Of a stretch of 64,000 nt of DNA, positions 1-13,400 are shown piece after piece (within the stretch, counting starts at the first letter, position 1; every line of letters starts with the position of its first letter). This DNA is from Trichobilharzia regenti (Eukaryota; Platyhelminthes; Trematoda; Strigeidida; Schistosomatidae). Below the pieces are notes generated by a model. It did not search any database and was not told the origin of the DNA. It saw only the letters and a list, made by a program, of their open reading frames with translations. Where the stretch lies: contig OX235262.1 of assembly GCA_944472135.2 (NCBI GenBank), positions 59,616,440-59,680,439 on the forward strand, written 5' to 3'. The translations under genes and the position numbers were made by a program.

Positions 1-159
1 TGAGGATTACATTTTATTTAGTGGGTGCTGAACAGCGGTCGATTCACGATTCACATTTTATCAACAGGGGAGAACATTTCAGTCCAATAATTAATCAGTC
101 ACGAGAAATATGAAATCAACTTAGACAAGTAACAACTGATACCCATTGCAGAACAGATA

Positions 160-335
160 GCTCTCGTGGTTCAAGTGGTCAACTGGATAACACTTTGGCG
201 TTTGGAACGATGAATGCACCGTTCAGGTTTTATTTGGAGCAGCATCCCTCCGTTGGTATTGAAGATACATCTAGATAGCATGTCCCAAATAGAAAGAAAG
301 GCGAACCTTGGATTCCACTGATAAGTTTACGAAAT
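160..335 (+). repeat. SM-alpha-type SINE copy (tRNA-like head, decayed hammerhead)
   Basis: A tRNA-like head (GTGGTCAACTGGATAAC, A-box type, near 190-206) is followed by a decayed hammerhead block: TGTCCCAAATAG near 281-292 and TGGATTCCACTG at 309-320. These are the loop-II/helix-II and helix-I pieces known from the schistosome SM-alpha hammerhead. The catalytic CTGATGA is replaced by ATAGCAT, so self-cleavage is unlikely. Confidence 0.6.
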
Positions 336-1077
336 GTTTCGGGGGTCGCTCATAGAGGGGCACCCAGCTGATACAAAGACACCAGACCAACATACATAGC
401 TCATCACGACTACTTTGAATTGTTAAACTTGTCGCCATCCAAAGAGTAAGGCCTGGGAGTTCATGTGTTCAGAAAGGGACTATTCTTTACCGAAATTTGG
501 TGAATCCACTAAATCCTGCTTTATTAATAACCTTTCTGGTTGGTTTTAAGTTCTCATCAGGAAACAAATGTTTTCAAACTCAAAGTGATGATGACGTTTG
601 GAGCAATATTTATCGCCCATAATCATATGAGGTGTAAGATTTGATCATACCGAAAAATGTGTGCCCAACACGTCATCATCTGTAATAAATAATACTGTGA
701 TGACTACTACTTACAATCAAATATAAGTAATATATCAGTAAACGAATTCAGAAAAGTAACAATATGTTTTCAACACTAGAAAAAGGTTAATCGAAGAAGA
801 CAACTGTGAGAAGAATGTTACAAACACTGTGCAGAATTATCCAAAAAGCTATCGAATGTGGTGATATTAGACCAACTTGTGAATGATGTGTAAATAAAGC
901 ATTGGAGATATGGTATGCTAAACTATATGTACCTACAATGCGTTTGTCCTAAATGAACATTGGCTTCGAGTCACATCGGTCTTTTCTCTTTTACAGCACT
1001 ACATCACTGTAACTATCAAATAAAAGTAATTTATAATGGAGCCAAAAGTGCCCAAAAAGTAAAGGCAAAAAACATAC
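331..1077. other. Unassigned intronic DNA
   Basis: Presumed intron of the PPR gene after its last visible exon. I see no ORF, RNA gene or recognised repeat here. Confidence 0.4.
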
Positions 1078-1422
1078 CTGGTCAGGAAATAGTCCTTGTC
1101 GTGTCATTTCAGCCAACAGGTGACTAGGACTGACCCCAGCTGAAGTTCTTCGATTAATTAAAGCATTGTATATTCCTGTATCAGGGCGTAATTTAAATCT
1201 TGGCAACAGGCTTAAAAATTCTTTCTCCCATAAATCAAAATCATTCTCATAATTATTATCCAATTTATTCGGATATGGTAGAAGACGAACTAGCGAAGTC
1301 ATGAATGGTAGGCCTGGTTTTAGTTTATAATGATTTTCAATGACATCAATAAATCCATGTAGTCCACCGACAAGAGCAAGACGTTGCCATGGTGCAAGAC
1401 TTTGATTCTTTGGTCCACATAT
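1078..1422 (-). CDS. PPR gene, seventh visible exon (last in window)
   Basis: Acceptor AAATTTCAG, donor CAG|GTATGT. It encodes WQRLALVGGLHGFIDVIENH, PGLPFMTSLVRLLPYPNK and RPDTGIYNALINRRTSAG, then LLAEMTRQGLFPDQ, a typical C-terminal PPR block. The donor shows that coding continues to the left of this window. Confidence 0.82.
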
Positions 1423-4400
1423 CTGAAATTTAAAACGTAAGGTTGTTTGTTTGTTTTTGTTTTGTTTTCGAAAAATGTTGCAGTACTTACTTAAAAGTGA
1501 AATTAAATAGAAAGGGGGAAAAGTTGAAGTGTCAACTACATTAGTTGATAAGTCATTACACACGTATGACGTGACTGAAACCAGGGTAGAGGTGAAGACA
1601 GTGAGAAAAGACAGATCACCTAAATGGTCCCGATGTCTGTAAATTGAAATCCATCAATCAGAGAAAGTGTAATCTACCTAACAGCTGTGTCAGCGCCACC
1701 TACCCTGGCAATCTACTGTTGGTAAGTACTAACTAACCTTCTATCCAAATGTTGGTTTGTAGGGATTTCATTGATTGGTTACAGGATTTCATAATGAGCT
1801 GATATTGATTAAAGAACCATTGGAAAACCACCTGGGAGTACTGGACAGCTGTATCACCAGCCTAGTTTGGGACTCTTCAGCAGCACGCACCCAGTGGAGT
1901 TCGAACCCATGACCTACTGGTTAAAAGGCGAGCTCGTAGACCATAGGGCCCCAGTGGCTTAAGCGTCTACGAGCTCGCCTTGTAACCAGAAGGTCCTGGG
2001 TTCGAACCCTGGTGGGTGCGTACTGCTTAAAAGTACCAAAGTGGGACCTAACAGCTATCCACTACTCCCAGGTTTTCCAATGGTTCTCTAACCAATGTCA
2101 GCTCATGATGAAATCCTGTAACCTTCTATCACTAATCAGTTGACACTAGCTAATCACCTAAAATTTGAAAATGTGTAATGCACCAGAATAACAGACCAAC
2201 TTACTCTTTGGTTCTAATAAAAAGTTGTTGAGGAAATTTGATTAACATTTCGTAGTAGTATATAAACCTTCTTAATGACGTTTGTTTACTTGAACAGAGC
2301 TACAAAGGAAGCTCCCATACTATGCCCTGTTTCTAGTCCTGCGACCTAATGAAAGAAGCATAGGGATGGTCAACCCTTGATATAATGCCATTAAATCAGA
2401 TATAGTTGTCTTAGGTTACTGTCTGCTGCTATATCACGACTCCCTTGGGGCTACTTGATGAGAGATAATTCGAATCAGTGACACAAGACATTATCAGATA
2501 CAGCCGGGAATTGTTATCATCAGTCGCGAACACGCTAAGATTTCCTCTCTTATTTTTCCCTTTCCGAAATTAACATGGAGTAATGAACCATCCTTTGAAT
2601 ACTCTTGATAAATATGTTTACCCGCTTTCTGGAAGCTGTCCCTCGTTTATTCTATTCTTATTTTTCTTAAACTGTTTGCCTTTTAAATTATTTTTGGGTG
2701 ACGCATCTCTTGTTGCCCATTTTGTACCAAGTTTACGTTAATATAATAATATCAGTAGTAATAATGTTAGAACCTACACGATAGGCTAGTTTGCCGTTTC
2801 CCAACCCCTTATCCCAAATATAGATATGCATGGATCTGCATGTCATCCAACAGTTGAGTGGTTAGAATTTAATTGGTAGATGGCGACTAGCAGTGGAATC
2901 CAGGATAAAGCACATTTCGTCCTATTTAGGACCCGTCCTCCGGATGTACCTGCATCCCCCAGTCAGTAAGTGATGATATTCCCACCGAGGCTCGAACCCA
3001 GTGCCTATAGTTTCAAACGCCAAAGCGTTATCCACTAGACCACTTCGGCAACCTAGAGAGCCACCTTTTTGTGAATGCCCAGACATCGTCGAAGCATCTG
3101 CACAAGAAGCCGACATGTCAAGCTGAGACCGAACACTTCGGTTCAATCAATCAAGAGGGAAAATCTAGAATTCAATTAAAGTTGAGTGGCTAGCTTAACA
3201 TCCTTGAATTTGTTAGAAGAGCATTATCCCTTCCCGCATGATACCTACCTATACGTCGAATGAATATGACACGTAAATGCGTCTAATAAACGAATAAACA
3301 AATTGTGTACAGGCGCTCAAGTTATTTGTCATGATATGAATGATGATAGTTCCCACTAGGATTGACGCTTATGACTTATTTGATCAGATGCTCAACTGTG
3401 TGTATCCGTTGATCACTTGTTGAAACGCCACTTCACCTGTTATAGTACGTGCATGGCACGTCTACGGTTTCCAACTGACAGCGTAGTAGCAGTAAACGTC
3501 GCACAAAAAGCCTAGCTATTTTAATTCATGTCGGTCAACACATCCGAAGATAATCCTGTCAAGACGTTAAAATTGCATTCTAACTAATCTTATCGCTATT
3601 ATACATTAGAATTTTGCAAATCAACCAACTTGCGTGTGATACGCGCATACATTTATTGATCAGTAATGGTATACACTATTGCATGGGCATGAATAGTTGA
3701 AAGCTTCTCACGACAACTAGTAGCGCTTGCCAGTCACATTATCGAAGTGTTGTAAACACCGTTAGGTCATTTCACCAGTTTGAGGTAGAGTTCATCAACG
3801 GTGTTAGACTTATCTCAGAGAGCCGAATCACTTCATATCACCCGAACAAAATGGCTTACTTACTTACTCACGCGAACTGATGATACACAGGATCATATTC
3901 TCAATTAACAAATCGCACACTTCGAAATTAAACTTCACCTTGGATGGCTTGAATTGATTATCGGTTATCTGAGTCGTGCCACTTTAACCCATTACTGATG
4001 AGTTCTGCCCCAAACAAGAGAAATAACCGTCCGGTGTTAGGATCACTTCGATTTGCCTGGAAAGCATCACTAGTTAGATTTGCGTGGTTTTTAACTACTC
4101 ATATCGATACAGTAGTATATACCATTATGATGATGCTCAGGAAAGCTTCGTGTACTTTTGGAAGTGTGTGGGCAGTTGTTACTCCCCGGCTGCCCACACT
4201 GTGGAAGTTGATTGATTCTTCGGGTACCTGAAACATAAAGAGTGTTGCGTGACCACAGAGCCTAGAGGACAACTGCTTGATACTGGCCGGTCACACACGG
4301 CCTGTGTGAACTGGTTTCTGGGATTGGTTCCGTATTAGTAAACTTACCACCGGTTACGGACCACAGTGGGGTAAGTCAGGATGTACAATTTTTGAGGGCA

Positions 4401-7400
4401 ACCTATTTTAACCCCATCTCTCCGGAGTGGAGAGACAGTATAGCTGGCATGCTGGTCATCTGAGGGAAACACCTCATTGCTGTTACACCCCTGTTTCCCA
4501 GCAGTACGACTTCGCCCTCAGACCCCCAGCATGGTGTAAGAAAGATTCTTACACAATGCTGGTAACTGCTTTTAGTCTAATCGCTATCCTAACAACCTTC
4601 CTGGTATGGTGAGACCTGCACGAACATTGGTTCCAGCCAGTGTAGCTTGTTGGGTCATCGCGATGTGCAAGCCCGACCACCACTTCAATGTAGCAGCTAT
4701 CGGTCGGGATATACTATCATGGAATTACGTTTGCATACTTGGTCGCTGTCGATGCTAACAAGGAGATCAAATATAACAGGTTTCTAAGGGAAATCCGAGG
4801 TGAATTAATGTATATCATATCTGATAGAAAATACAACATAATGATCAAAATAACTTACTACTATTGGTTTATCAGTAGGCAATAGAACATTTATTGGACT
4901 GGCAAGCGCTAACATTGTATTCTCCCAATCTAAATGATTAACTTCCGATGTCTTTTGGACAGTAGTAGATTCACGCAGTGGATTCTCTTGACTTGAAGGC
5001 ATACTACTACTTAACGACGACAATTGAGAAGCTTGTGAAATCATTAATGTAGCTAATTCACTTGATGTACACGATGGATGTATAGGCAAATAAACAGTTT
5101 GCTTTGAATCCATCAATGCATCATATTTAAGCAAGTCTTGAAATGACTTACACTGCGTATTCTTTACAAATAATAATTCGGAGTTATTTGAATCTAAACA
5201 ATTATTCTGTAGTGACATTATATTAGCAAGTAGAGTGAAATGATGCGGAACAAGAGATTGATGAGTGTAGGGCAGTAAATCATGCCATAGAATAATAGCC
5301 AATTGAAATGGACTAAAACGGAATACATTATCTGCATTAGATGCGGTTTGTTTCAATGAATCTTTGTCATTATTATTACTATTATTATTATGGCATAATA
5401 TTAAATTTCTTTTCATATTAGCTGGTTCAATAGCAGACAATAAAGAGACTAATGTAAATGAATCAGGCGTTAAGCGTTTTTGTGATTTCATACTTCCATG
5501 GAATGATGGACTAGTGCTTTTTGTCATCATCATATCTAATGCACGCAAGCAACCATGGATATCACCAGCTGAAAAGAAGAAGAAGAAGAGAGAGAGAAGA
5601 TTATTAAAAAATGGAACCTATAAAAGGTAAGTATTTCAACTGTTGCGTTGGTGGTATAGCGGTTAGAACGCTCGTCGACAATGCACATGGTCCGGGGTTC
5701 GATCCCCGGTCACAGAAGCACTCCTTTACCTCGCTAAGCCAGAAATAATGCTGGTAAAGGGGAAGGTTGGGCATGAGGCTAGCAACCCCACCCTGTAAAA
5801 ATTAAACACTGCTACAGAAACTTCAAGCCACTAGCTTGGAGCCCTATGTTCCACTGGGAACGTGAAGGAAAAATTATTTATTTATTTCTACTGTTAAAGT
5901 GAATCATAACTGATTGACTAAGTTTCAATGTACCACTTCGTCTGTCTGTCTGTTTGTTTTCGACATAGAACTTTGCATCGATATGCACCAGTTCAAGTTA
6001 CCATACTCCCTTCTTGTAGCACACAAAGAAAGAGAAGAAAGTAGAAGAAATGCGAAATAGAAACAGTAGACAGGGATATGAGATAAAAGGAATAATAATA
6101 ACGAAGAACAATATAGTTTTGTTGGAAATTATGAGTCACAAAGAGTGGAGGCATTTGCGGCAGCCATTGGTTTTTACCGTCCCGAGGACCCCAACCAGTC
6201 TTGGAGTCTACACCTTCCTACGTGACTGGCTCGCTTGAACTAACTGTTGTGGATTTCATTGAACGATAAAGGCATGTTTTGGTTTGACTACCACTGGCTC
6301 TTTTCCAGCTTGACCCTATGTCAGCTAGTAGAACTTTGTACAGCAGTGAAGTACTTCAAGTTGCCCCTCCACACTTCAAATACCACACAAAGGAAGAGAT
6401 AAAAATTCAAACGAACTGTTATGAAGACAAATGTACGGGAGAACAAATAATTTAATGGAAGTATATGAGGATTTCATGGACCTGCACAACTGAGAACTGT
6501 TTCAAGTCATATATGTTCAAACCAAGTTCACTTTTAACAGTTTGAAAAAATTTGGGCATTGGATATATCATATTTCCACCATAATAAAGGTTTTTCGTGT
6601 ATTTCCCAATGAATGAAAAACAAAACGATATTGTTGTTTTTACTGACGTTTCGCTATTTAATGCTGCTAACAGCTTTGTCAAAGTATTATTAAATCATGT
6701 TTGAAAATCTTGTAATGATCCTTCCGCAAGTCCACCTACGAAAACCTTATTACGACTTTTATTGACTCTAAATAGTCAGGTTAGGTCGTCTTCTCAGCAT
6801 TAGTCGAGAGGAAAAGCCACTGCAACGACACCAATCCAACGGCTTCACTAAACCATTCAATCAGTAGTAGCGACGGGCGGTGTGTACAAAGGCAGGGAGG
6901 TAATCATTTCGGAAGCGCAAGCTTATGACTTTCAATTACCAGAAATTCCTCGTTCATGGGGAATAATTGCAAACCCCGATCCCAGTCACGACGGTGATGA
7001 GACAGTTCACCCAACCCTTTCAGGCCAGGTTTCCAGACGTTCTGGCACCGTCATTGTAGCGCACGTGTGGCCCCGGACATTTAAGGACATCACAGTCCTG
7101 TTATTGCTCAAATTCGTACGACTTCAATGTGAGGTCTGTCCCTCTAAAGAAGTAAAAGCTAGCACGGTACCCGCCAGATCACGACCACACTACTCCATAA
7201 AGAAGCAATAGAAGCCACGCCACAGAGGATCAGTCTACTATTTAATAGTTTAAAGTCTCGTTCGTTATGGGAAGTAACCAGACAAATCGCTCCACCAACT
7301 AAGAACAGCTATAACGTCAGAAGACAAGAGACTTTGAAAAGGGATGTTTGTTTGCAATTTGGTATCTCTATACAGCCAAATTATGTATGCTTTATCTTCA

Positions 7401-10400
7401 ACACACCATTTGCACAGATCTTCCGTGTTGTGCTATTTCTGGAGCTTACATTGTGTTTCTTTGTGCTCCTTTCACGTCTCCTATGCTTTTATGCAACGTT
7501 GTATCATTTGCTTTCTATGACATCAAATTTATCTAGCTGTTATTTGATGTTTTTATGCCGATGAACATCTCTTTATGTATACATACTACTGATAAATCGT
7601 ATCAGTAGCACACGCCACAATATTGTCAACAATCTCAAACCATTGGTTCTTACCATCCCGAAGACCCTAACCAGGCAGTTACACCTTCCTGTATGTATAA
7701 AAAAACAACTTTTAAGTTTGATCACGAAATAAGATCAGTGAGTGAACCGATTGGAAAACCAGATTGTACTGGACGGCTGTTTCATTCTAGTTTGGGAGAC
7801 TTCATGGACTGTTGGATAGGGTCGAAGTGGCTGAATAATAGTCTGTTAGTTCGCATTGTAGCCTATGTATGTTTGCTGCTGAAGATCCTTAAAACGGGGA
7901 GGAAACAGCAGTCTAGTACTCCTCCTAGTTTCCGAATGGTTCTATACCTGATGTCAGCTCATTATCAAACATGTACCCAATCAAATCCCTGTAAACCAAT
8001 ACTCCGAAACAACTGTCAAAGACTTCATCAATTGATGAAACGTTTTGGTCTGACCACTCCTAACTCTTTTCCAACTTAGTCGTTTGCCATATAACATTGC
8101 TCCACATGCGTAACACGTGCTAAATCAATATGTTTTTTTTTCATTTTATTTCAGTCTACCATACAAATGAAAAAATATCATAACTTCAGTATTAATTCAT
8201 CAACAGTCTAAAGCAATCTTAATTGCTTGAAAATTCACAGAGCCAAAGATGATTCAGAGAACATCATCACCTACCGAGGATGCAGGCACATCCGACTGAG
8301 GCGTCTCAAACAGGAAGAAAGGCGTGGACTTATATTGCAATGTCAATACCAACCCACCATAAACCAGATCACACCATTTTAGCCTGAAGGCATCATCGAA
8401 ACGTTTCTTTTTACTGGGAGTCGACATCTTTCGCGCCCTCCACCTACCTATATCACTCTTCAGAATTTTGACTCTGTTCCACCCACCCTATTGTGTGGTT
8501 GTTTGTTAATGCTTGCAGTGCTATAGATGAGTTTTTCTCTAAATTACTTATCTTCGTGGGATCAATCATTCTAAACTTAGCTAAATTCCTATGTTCTGAT
8601 AACCTGACTACTCCTGATCTACAAGTTTGACTTACGTAGTTGACTTAACTCAAAGTCATTGCAAGGTATTTGGTAAATTATATTATTTTGCTTAACTGCA
8701 TCCACCGGGTCCTTTAGCCTACACAGTTAGTCCTACCTGAGTGAGTTTGTAGGTTTGACTGCCACCCTAATTCCTGCTTTATTGAGAATCCTACTTCGGA
8801 GGGTCTCACAGATGTCGCCTCCTTACGCGGTAAAACTCTACCACAATATCCAAGTTTTATCCATATATCAATGACCTAAACTTACTCATTAGTAGAAGGC
8901 ATAATTCTTAAGAAAAGAGAAAAGATAGACTGATCAGTTGAATAATAATATTGTTTCTTTTTCTCAGTTTTGTATTGAAAGGTAACTTCCTCACTTATAC
9001 TACCTAAGAGAAATTATTAGTATAATTATTATGCAGTTGAAAAAAGTGCGTAGATCTACTTAAAAGTACATTATCTTATTTAATGTACATTAAACAACTT
9101 TCAATTGTTTGTTTGCACATATGCGATCGATTTTGAGTCCCCACGAATCCTACAATCGCCAGTACACTGATAGCTACTGGATAGGTTTTCTGAAGCTGAT
9201 GTGGGAAGTCGTAACCAGTGGGGTCAAGGTCAATTGGATACTCATAGAAGGCATAAGTGGTAAGGGTGGCTCTATGTCACGAGTCAGTCAAGTTAGAATT
9301 TAGAAGTCATGGAATGTCTAGTGCAAGTGGCTGAATGGTTAAGGACCTTATTCCCGTAACCTGAAGGTCAGAGGTTCAACTCCTGCCAAGGTTGTGGGTG
9401 AGCACTGCTGAGGTATCCCAAACTAGGATGAAACAGCTGTCCAATACTCCCTGCAGGTTTTCCAATGATTCTCTAACTGACGTCAACTCGTAACCGAACC
9501 GTAACCAATTAAACTCCTGCAGACCAACAGTCTATATATATCCTCATGCAAGAACCATATACGTAAACCTTTATCTGTTGTGTGATTACTATATTTTTAA
9601 TGCTTCCTTGTTTTGTTTTGTTTATGAGCTACCCTTCATGTCAATTTGTCATCTGAAGTGGTGACAACTAGTGGTGTCTGTCAGCGATGTTCACTATCCC
9701 CATTTCTATTCAATTTCACCATAGACGTACTAATGGACTTAGCTCTAACTCACTTCGGAGAATCAGGGATTGACTTGTTACAGCCAGGGAATAATCTCGT
9801 TGACTTAGAATATGTTGATGATATAGTCCCGTCTCCCAGGTGCAGAGTCTTCTGAACATCTTGAGTTACAATCTACGAATTTTCTGCATGCGATTCGCTC
9901 CCGCCAAATGTAAGACGATGTTACAGAACTGGACTACAATGACTCCTAGTTTAGAAATAGGGAGTGAAGTGGTTGGTGGAGCGTGTTGACCACTTCACTT
10001 ATTTGGGAAGTTGCATCAGCAAGCCCCAACGGGTCGATCACTGACGAAATCTCAATACGGATACAGAGGGCTAATTTCGCATTTGCCAGTTTATGCCGTC
10101 TCTGGTGCAAACGTGATATCCAGTTGTCTATTGACCAAAGGTGTGTCTACTGCTCAGCATCCGTACCGTCCTCCTTTATGGCTGGTTGTTAGACCTGGCC
10201 ATTGAGAGTGGAAGACATGAAAAGACTAGCTGTAATTGATCATAGGAGTCTGGGTTCTATCTCCCGTGTGAAGTGGTATAATAGGTGAGCAAAGTTGAGG
10301 TTAGGCGTCGGTCGAGTGCTAGGTAGATGGGAGGGGAAATCAATCAATGAAGCTATGAAATTACATCGACTGAGATGGTTAAGACATGTGTTACGTATGC

Positions 10401-13400
10401 CTAGTCATTGCCTTCCTCGACTGACGGGCAATGTTAGCTGACATAGGTCAGGCTGGAAAAGAGCTAAGGCGGTCAAACCAAAACATGGCTTCCCTAGTCA
10501 ATGAAATCCACAACAGTTAGTTCAAGTCAGTTTCGTAGGAAGTGTAGACTTCCTGGTTGGGATCCTCGAGACGGTAAAAACCAATGAAGGCCGAAGACTA
10601 TCGGTGATATGGCTCAAAGTGATTGTTCTCAATAGCTGCCGCAAATGCATCCACTCTTTGTGACTTATAATTTCCAACAAAACTATATTGTTCTTCGTTA
10701 TTACTATTCCTTTTATCTCATATCCCTGTCTACTGTCTCTATTTTGCATTTCTTCTACTTTCTTCTCTTTCTTTATGTGCTACAAGGAGGGAATGTGGCA
10801 ACTTGAACTGCAGCACATCAGTGCAAAGTTCTATGTTGAAAGGAGACACACAGATAGGAGGTAGAAGGTAGACTTCAGTTTTTGTATTTCACATTGTTAA
10901 TGTTGCTAATGCGTCATCAACATCTCATCACAACAAATAAACATAAAGAGTAGCTCAATAAAATAAAAAAACAACTAAGAAGCATTTAATAGACTTAATA
11001 GCTACACTTCCAGATAAAAAGGTTTCGGTGTGTGGGGTTTGTCGCATGGATATACAAAAATGTATATGTCAATCAAAATGCAAAACTCTGATTGTAGATG
11101 ATAGCACACATTGTTTTAAGTCCATTTTGAATTTGTCACCTATAACAACACTGTTATCATGTAATGACAAGACCACCTTTTTGATACCGTCTTTTATATA
11201 AAACATTTGTTTTTCTCAATGAAACACTTTCATATTTTGTTATGACAACTTGCTTACCTTAGAAACAAAAAAATGTATTCATTTAAAAAAGATTTGCTTC
11301 ATATTGTTAAGCAAATAATAAGAGTACTAGTCACGCTATTTTTTATTGGAATCTATATATTATGACAGACTTTGTCATAGTTGAAAGAAATCCTATGGAA
11401 AAGTAAAAAGACAACTGCGGTGAAGAAAAGCTTTACTTTTCCAACGAGAATCGTAGATTGGCTGCACCATGCGTCCCTTCTCGGGAACACTATCCAGCAT
11501 GGTTAGAAAGGGAAGAGTGGTAGTATATCTGTAGCTTGGTAACAAAACATCTCGAGAATTCAGGACACTCAGCTCCAACTGAGGAATCCTTCAAAGTCTT
11601 ACACAAGATCCGATAAAAGAAACCCTCTTAAATAGAGTGAGATAGATAAAGACATCTAGGTATATATAGCTGAGGCATTAAAGATCCAAAAACTCGAGCT
11701 AAGGCTATGTTTCCTAAAGGAGAATGTTCAGTCTATGTCTTCGTAAGCAACGTATTTTCTCAAAAGATAATTATTATCTGAAATCCCTGTTTATTTCCCC
11801 CTTAAATTTTGAAAATCTCTAGTCATCTTACGTAACTTCACCTTGTTATTCACTGTATTTTGACCTCTGATCGGAAATACTTTCGAAACTTTCTCATCCT
11901 GTTTTTACGAGTTGATCATGGATTGATATCAGTTAGAGAACCATTGAAAACCAGCCACAGGGAGTACTGGATAGCCGTTCCATCCACCTAGTTTGAGAAC
12001 CAATGCCAGTACGCATCTACCCCCACCTGCTGGGGTTCGAACTCAGGACCTTCTGGTTACAAGGCAAGCTGGCTCGTATACCATTCAGTCACTGGGACCC
12101 GATTTAATGTCCAGTCCATGAATTCTAACTTCTACACCAATTCGTGATTTAGCACGACCCCAACCAATGTCATCAGTGGGACATCCATCCTCACGCGTGA
12201 CTGACTGGATAGACCTCACTGGTCATCCCTGTTTGTTATATATTCATGAATGTACAATCTAATTGATTGCTTCATCTTTTGCTGCAGCCGCTATTTTGTT
12301 CTTCCTATACTGTTCGAAGAGAATTCATAGTAGGGGAGAACAAGAGTTCTTTCTACTAATTATTACACAATCACAATATTACTCTTACTTACTTTACTTT
12401 ACTTCGGCTATCTCCTACGGGAGGATGAACCGGCTTCATGAACATCTCGAATGTTTGTAAGAGAGTTGATGAAGTTTCATGGGAATTGGGTACGAGTGAT
12501 GTCCCCATCATCGCTCGGCCTTTTGTTTGAGAGTACAGCTCTAGCCTTTACACAACCAAGTGTGACCTACAAGGCAGTAGGAGTGGAGTAGGGAGTCCAC
12601 TATGCATTGGTAGCCGGTGACCGGAGTCCGGTTCATACGCCTTTTTGAATAGGGCCAGACATCCAGGACATCCAATAAGCCCTTTGTCCATACGTCTGCC
12701 GGTGAGCTTCATACGCCAGTCGTTGGAGGTTTGGAATCAGGGTTTAGCCATCTCCCCTAGACTTTCATCCAATGGACAGTCAACCCGGGGAAGAGCGTCG
12801 TGCATCCGCTTTTGCCCCCTCACTTCAGTGAAATAAACACCTCCGCCACGTGAAGGCAGTGATTAGGACTTCCTCAAGAGAGGCTATGTAAGACGCACGG
12901 TCATATGGGAGCATTTCAAGAGGTGTACGGAGGGGGTGGCTAACCCGCAGCGCAAGACACCCACCCCCGACCATCCTGAGGCTTTGGAAAATCAATTCTG
13001 GTGAGCATCGTTCTCCTCTCCACATAAAATCAAATGTCTAACTAAGATGCACAATCATACATTTAGTCTCCAATTACTGGAGAATATTACTGGTGATATG
13101 CTTCAAAATCTTTCTCAATGAATGATGACCTAGATGCATTCACCCTTTATAATCCTCCAGATTGATTAAACTCTCATGTTTTTTTCACTTTTACTGCTTT
13201 TTTTTACTCGTAAATACACAATTGTTTTCATTATAATGTTCTTTTGAATTTCTTTCTTTTTCTCTTGTCTCTACGTGTTTTTCTACGTGCTTCATGAAGT
13301 ATGTATGGTAACTTTAAGTGTTGCACCCTTCTGTGCAAAAGTTCTATGTTGAAACTCTGTCATTCATTCAGTCAGTCAGTCATTCATAAATTTAGAAATA

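Noticed and set aside
3996..4030. CTGATGAG followed by a later GAAA, like a hammerhead core
   Set aside because: The bases between cannot form a helix II closing the two boxes and no helix I partner is present. Taken as chance.
5645..5720. Genuine tRNA gene
   Set aside because: The A and B boxes belong to a SINE head with an RTE-derived body and target duplication. The same holds for 20.5, 35.9, 48.8, 63.6 and 63.9 kb.
6882..7211. 109-codon plus ORF
   Set aside because: It lies entirely in antisense 18S rRNA sequence; not coding.
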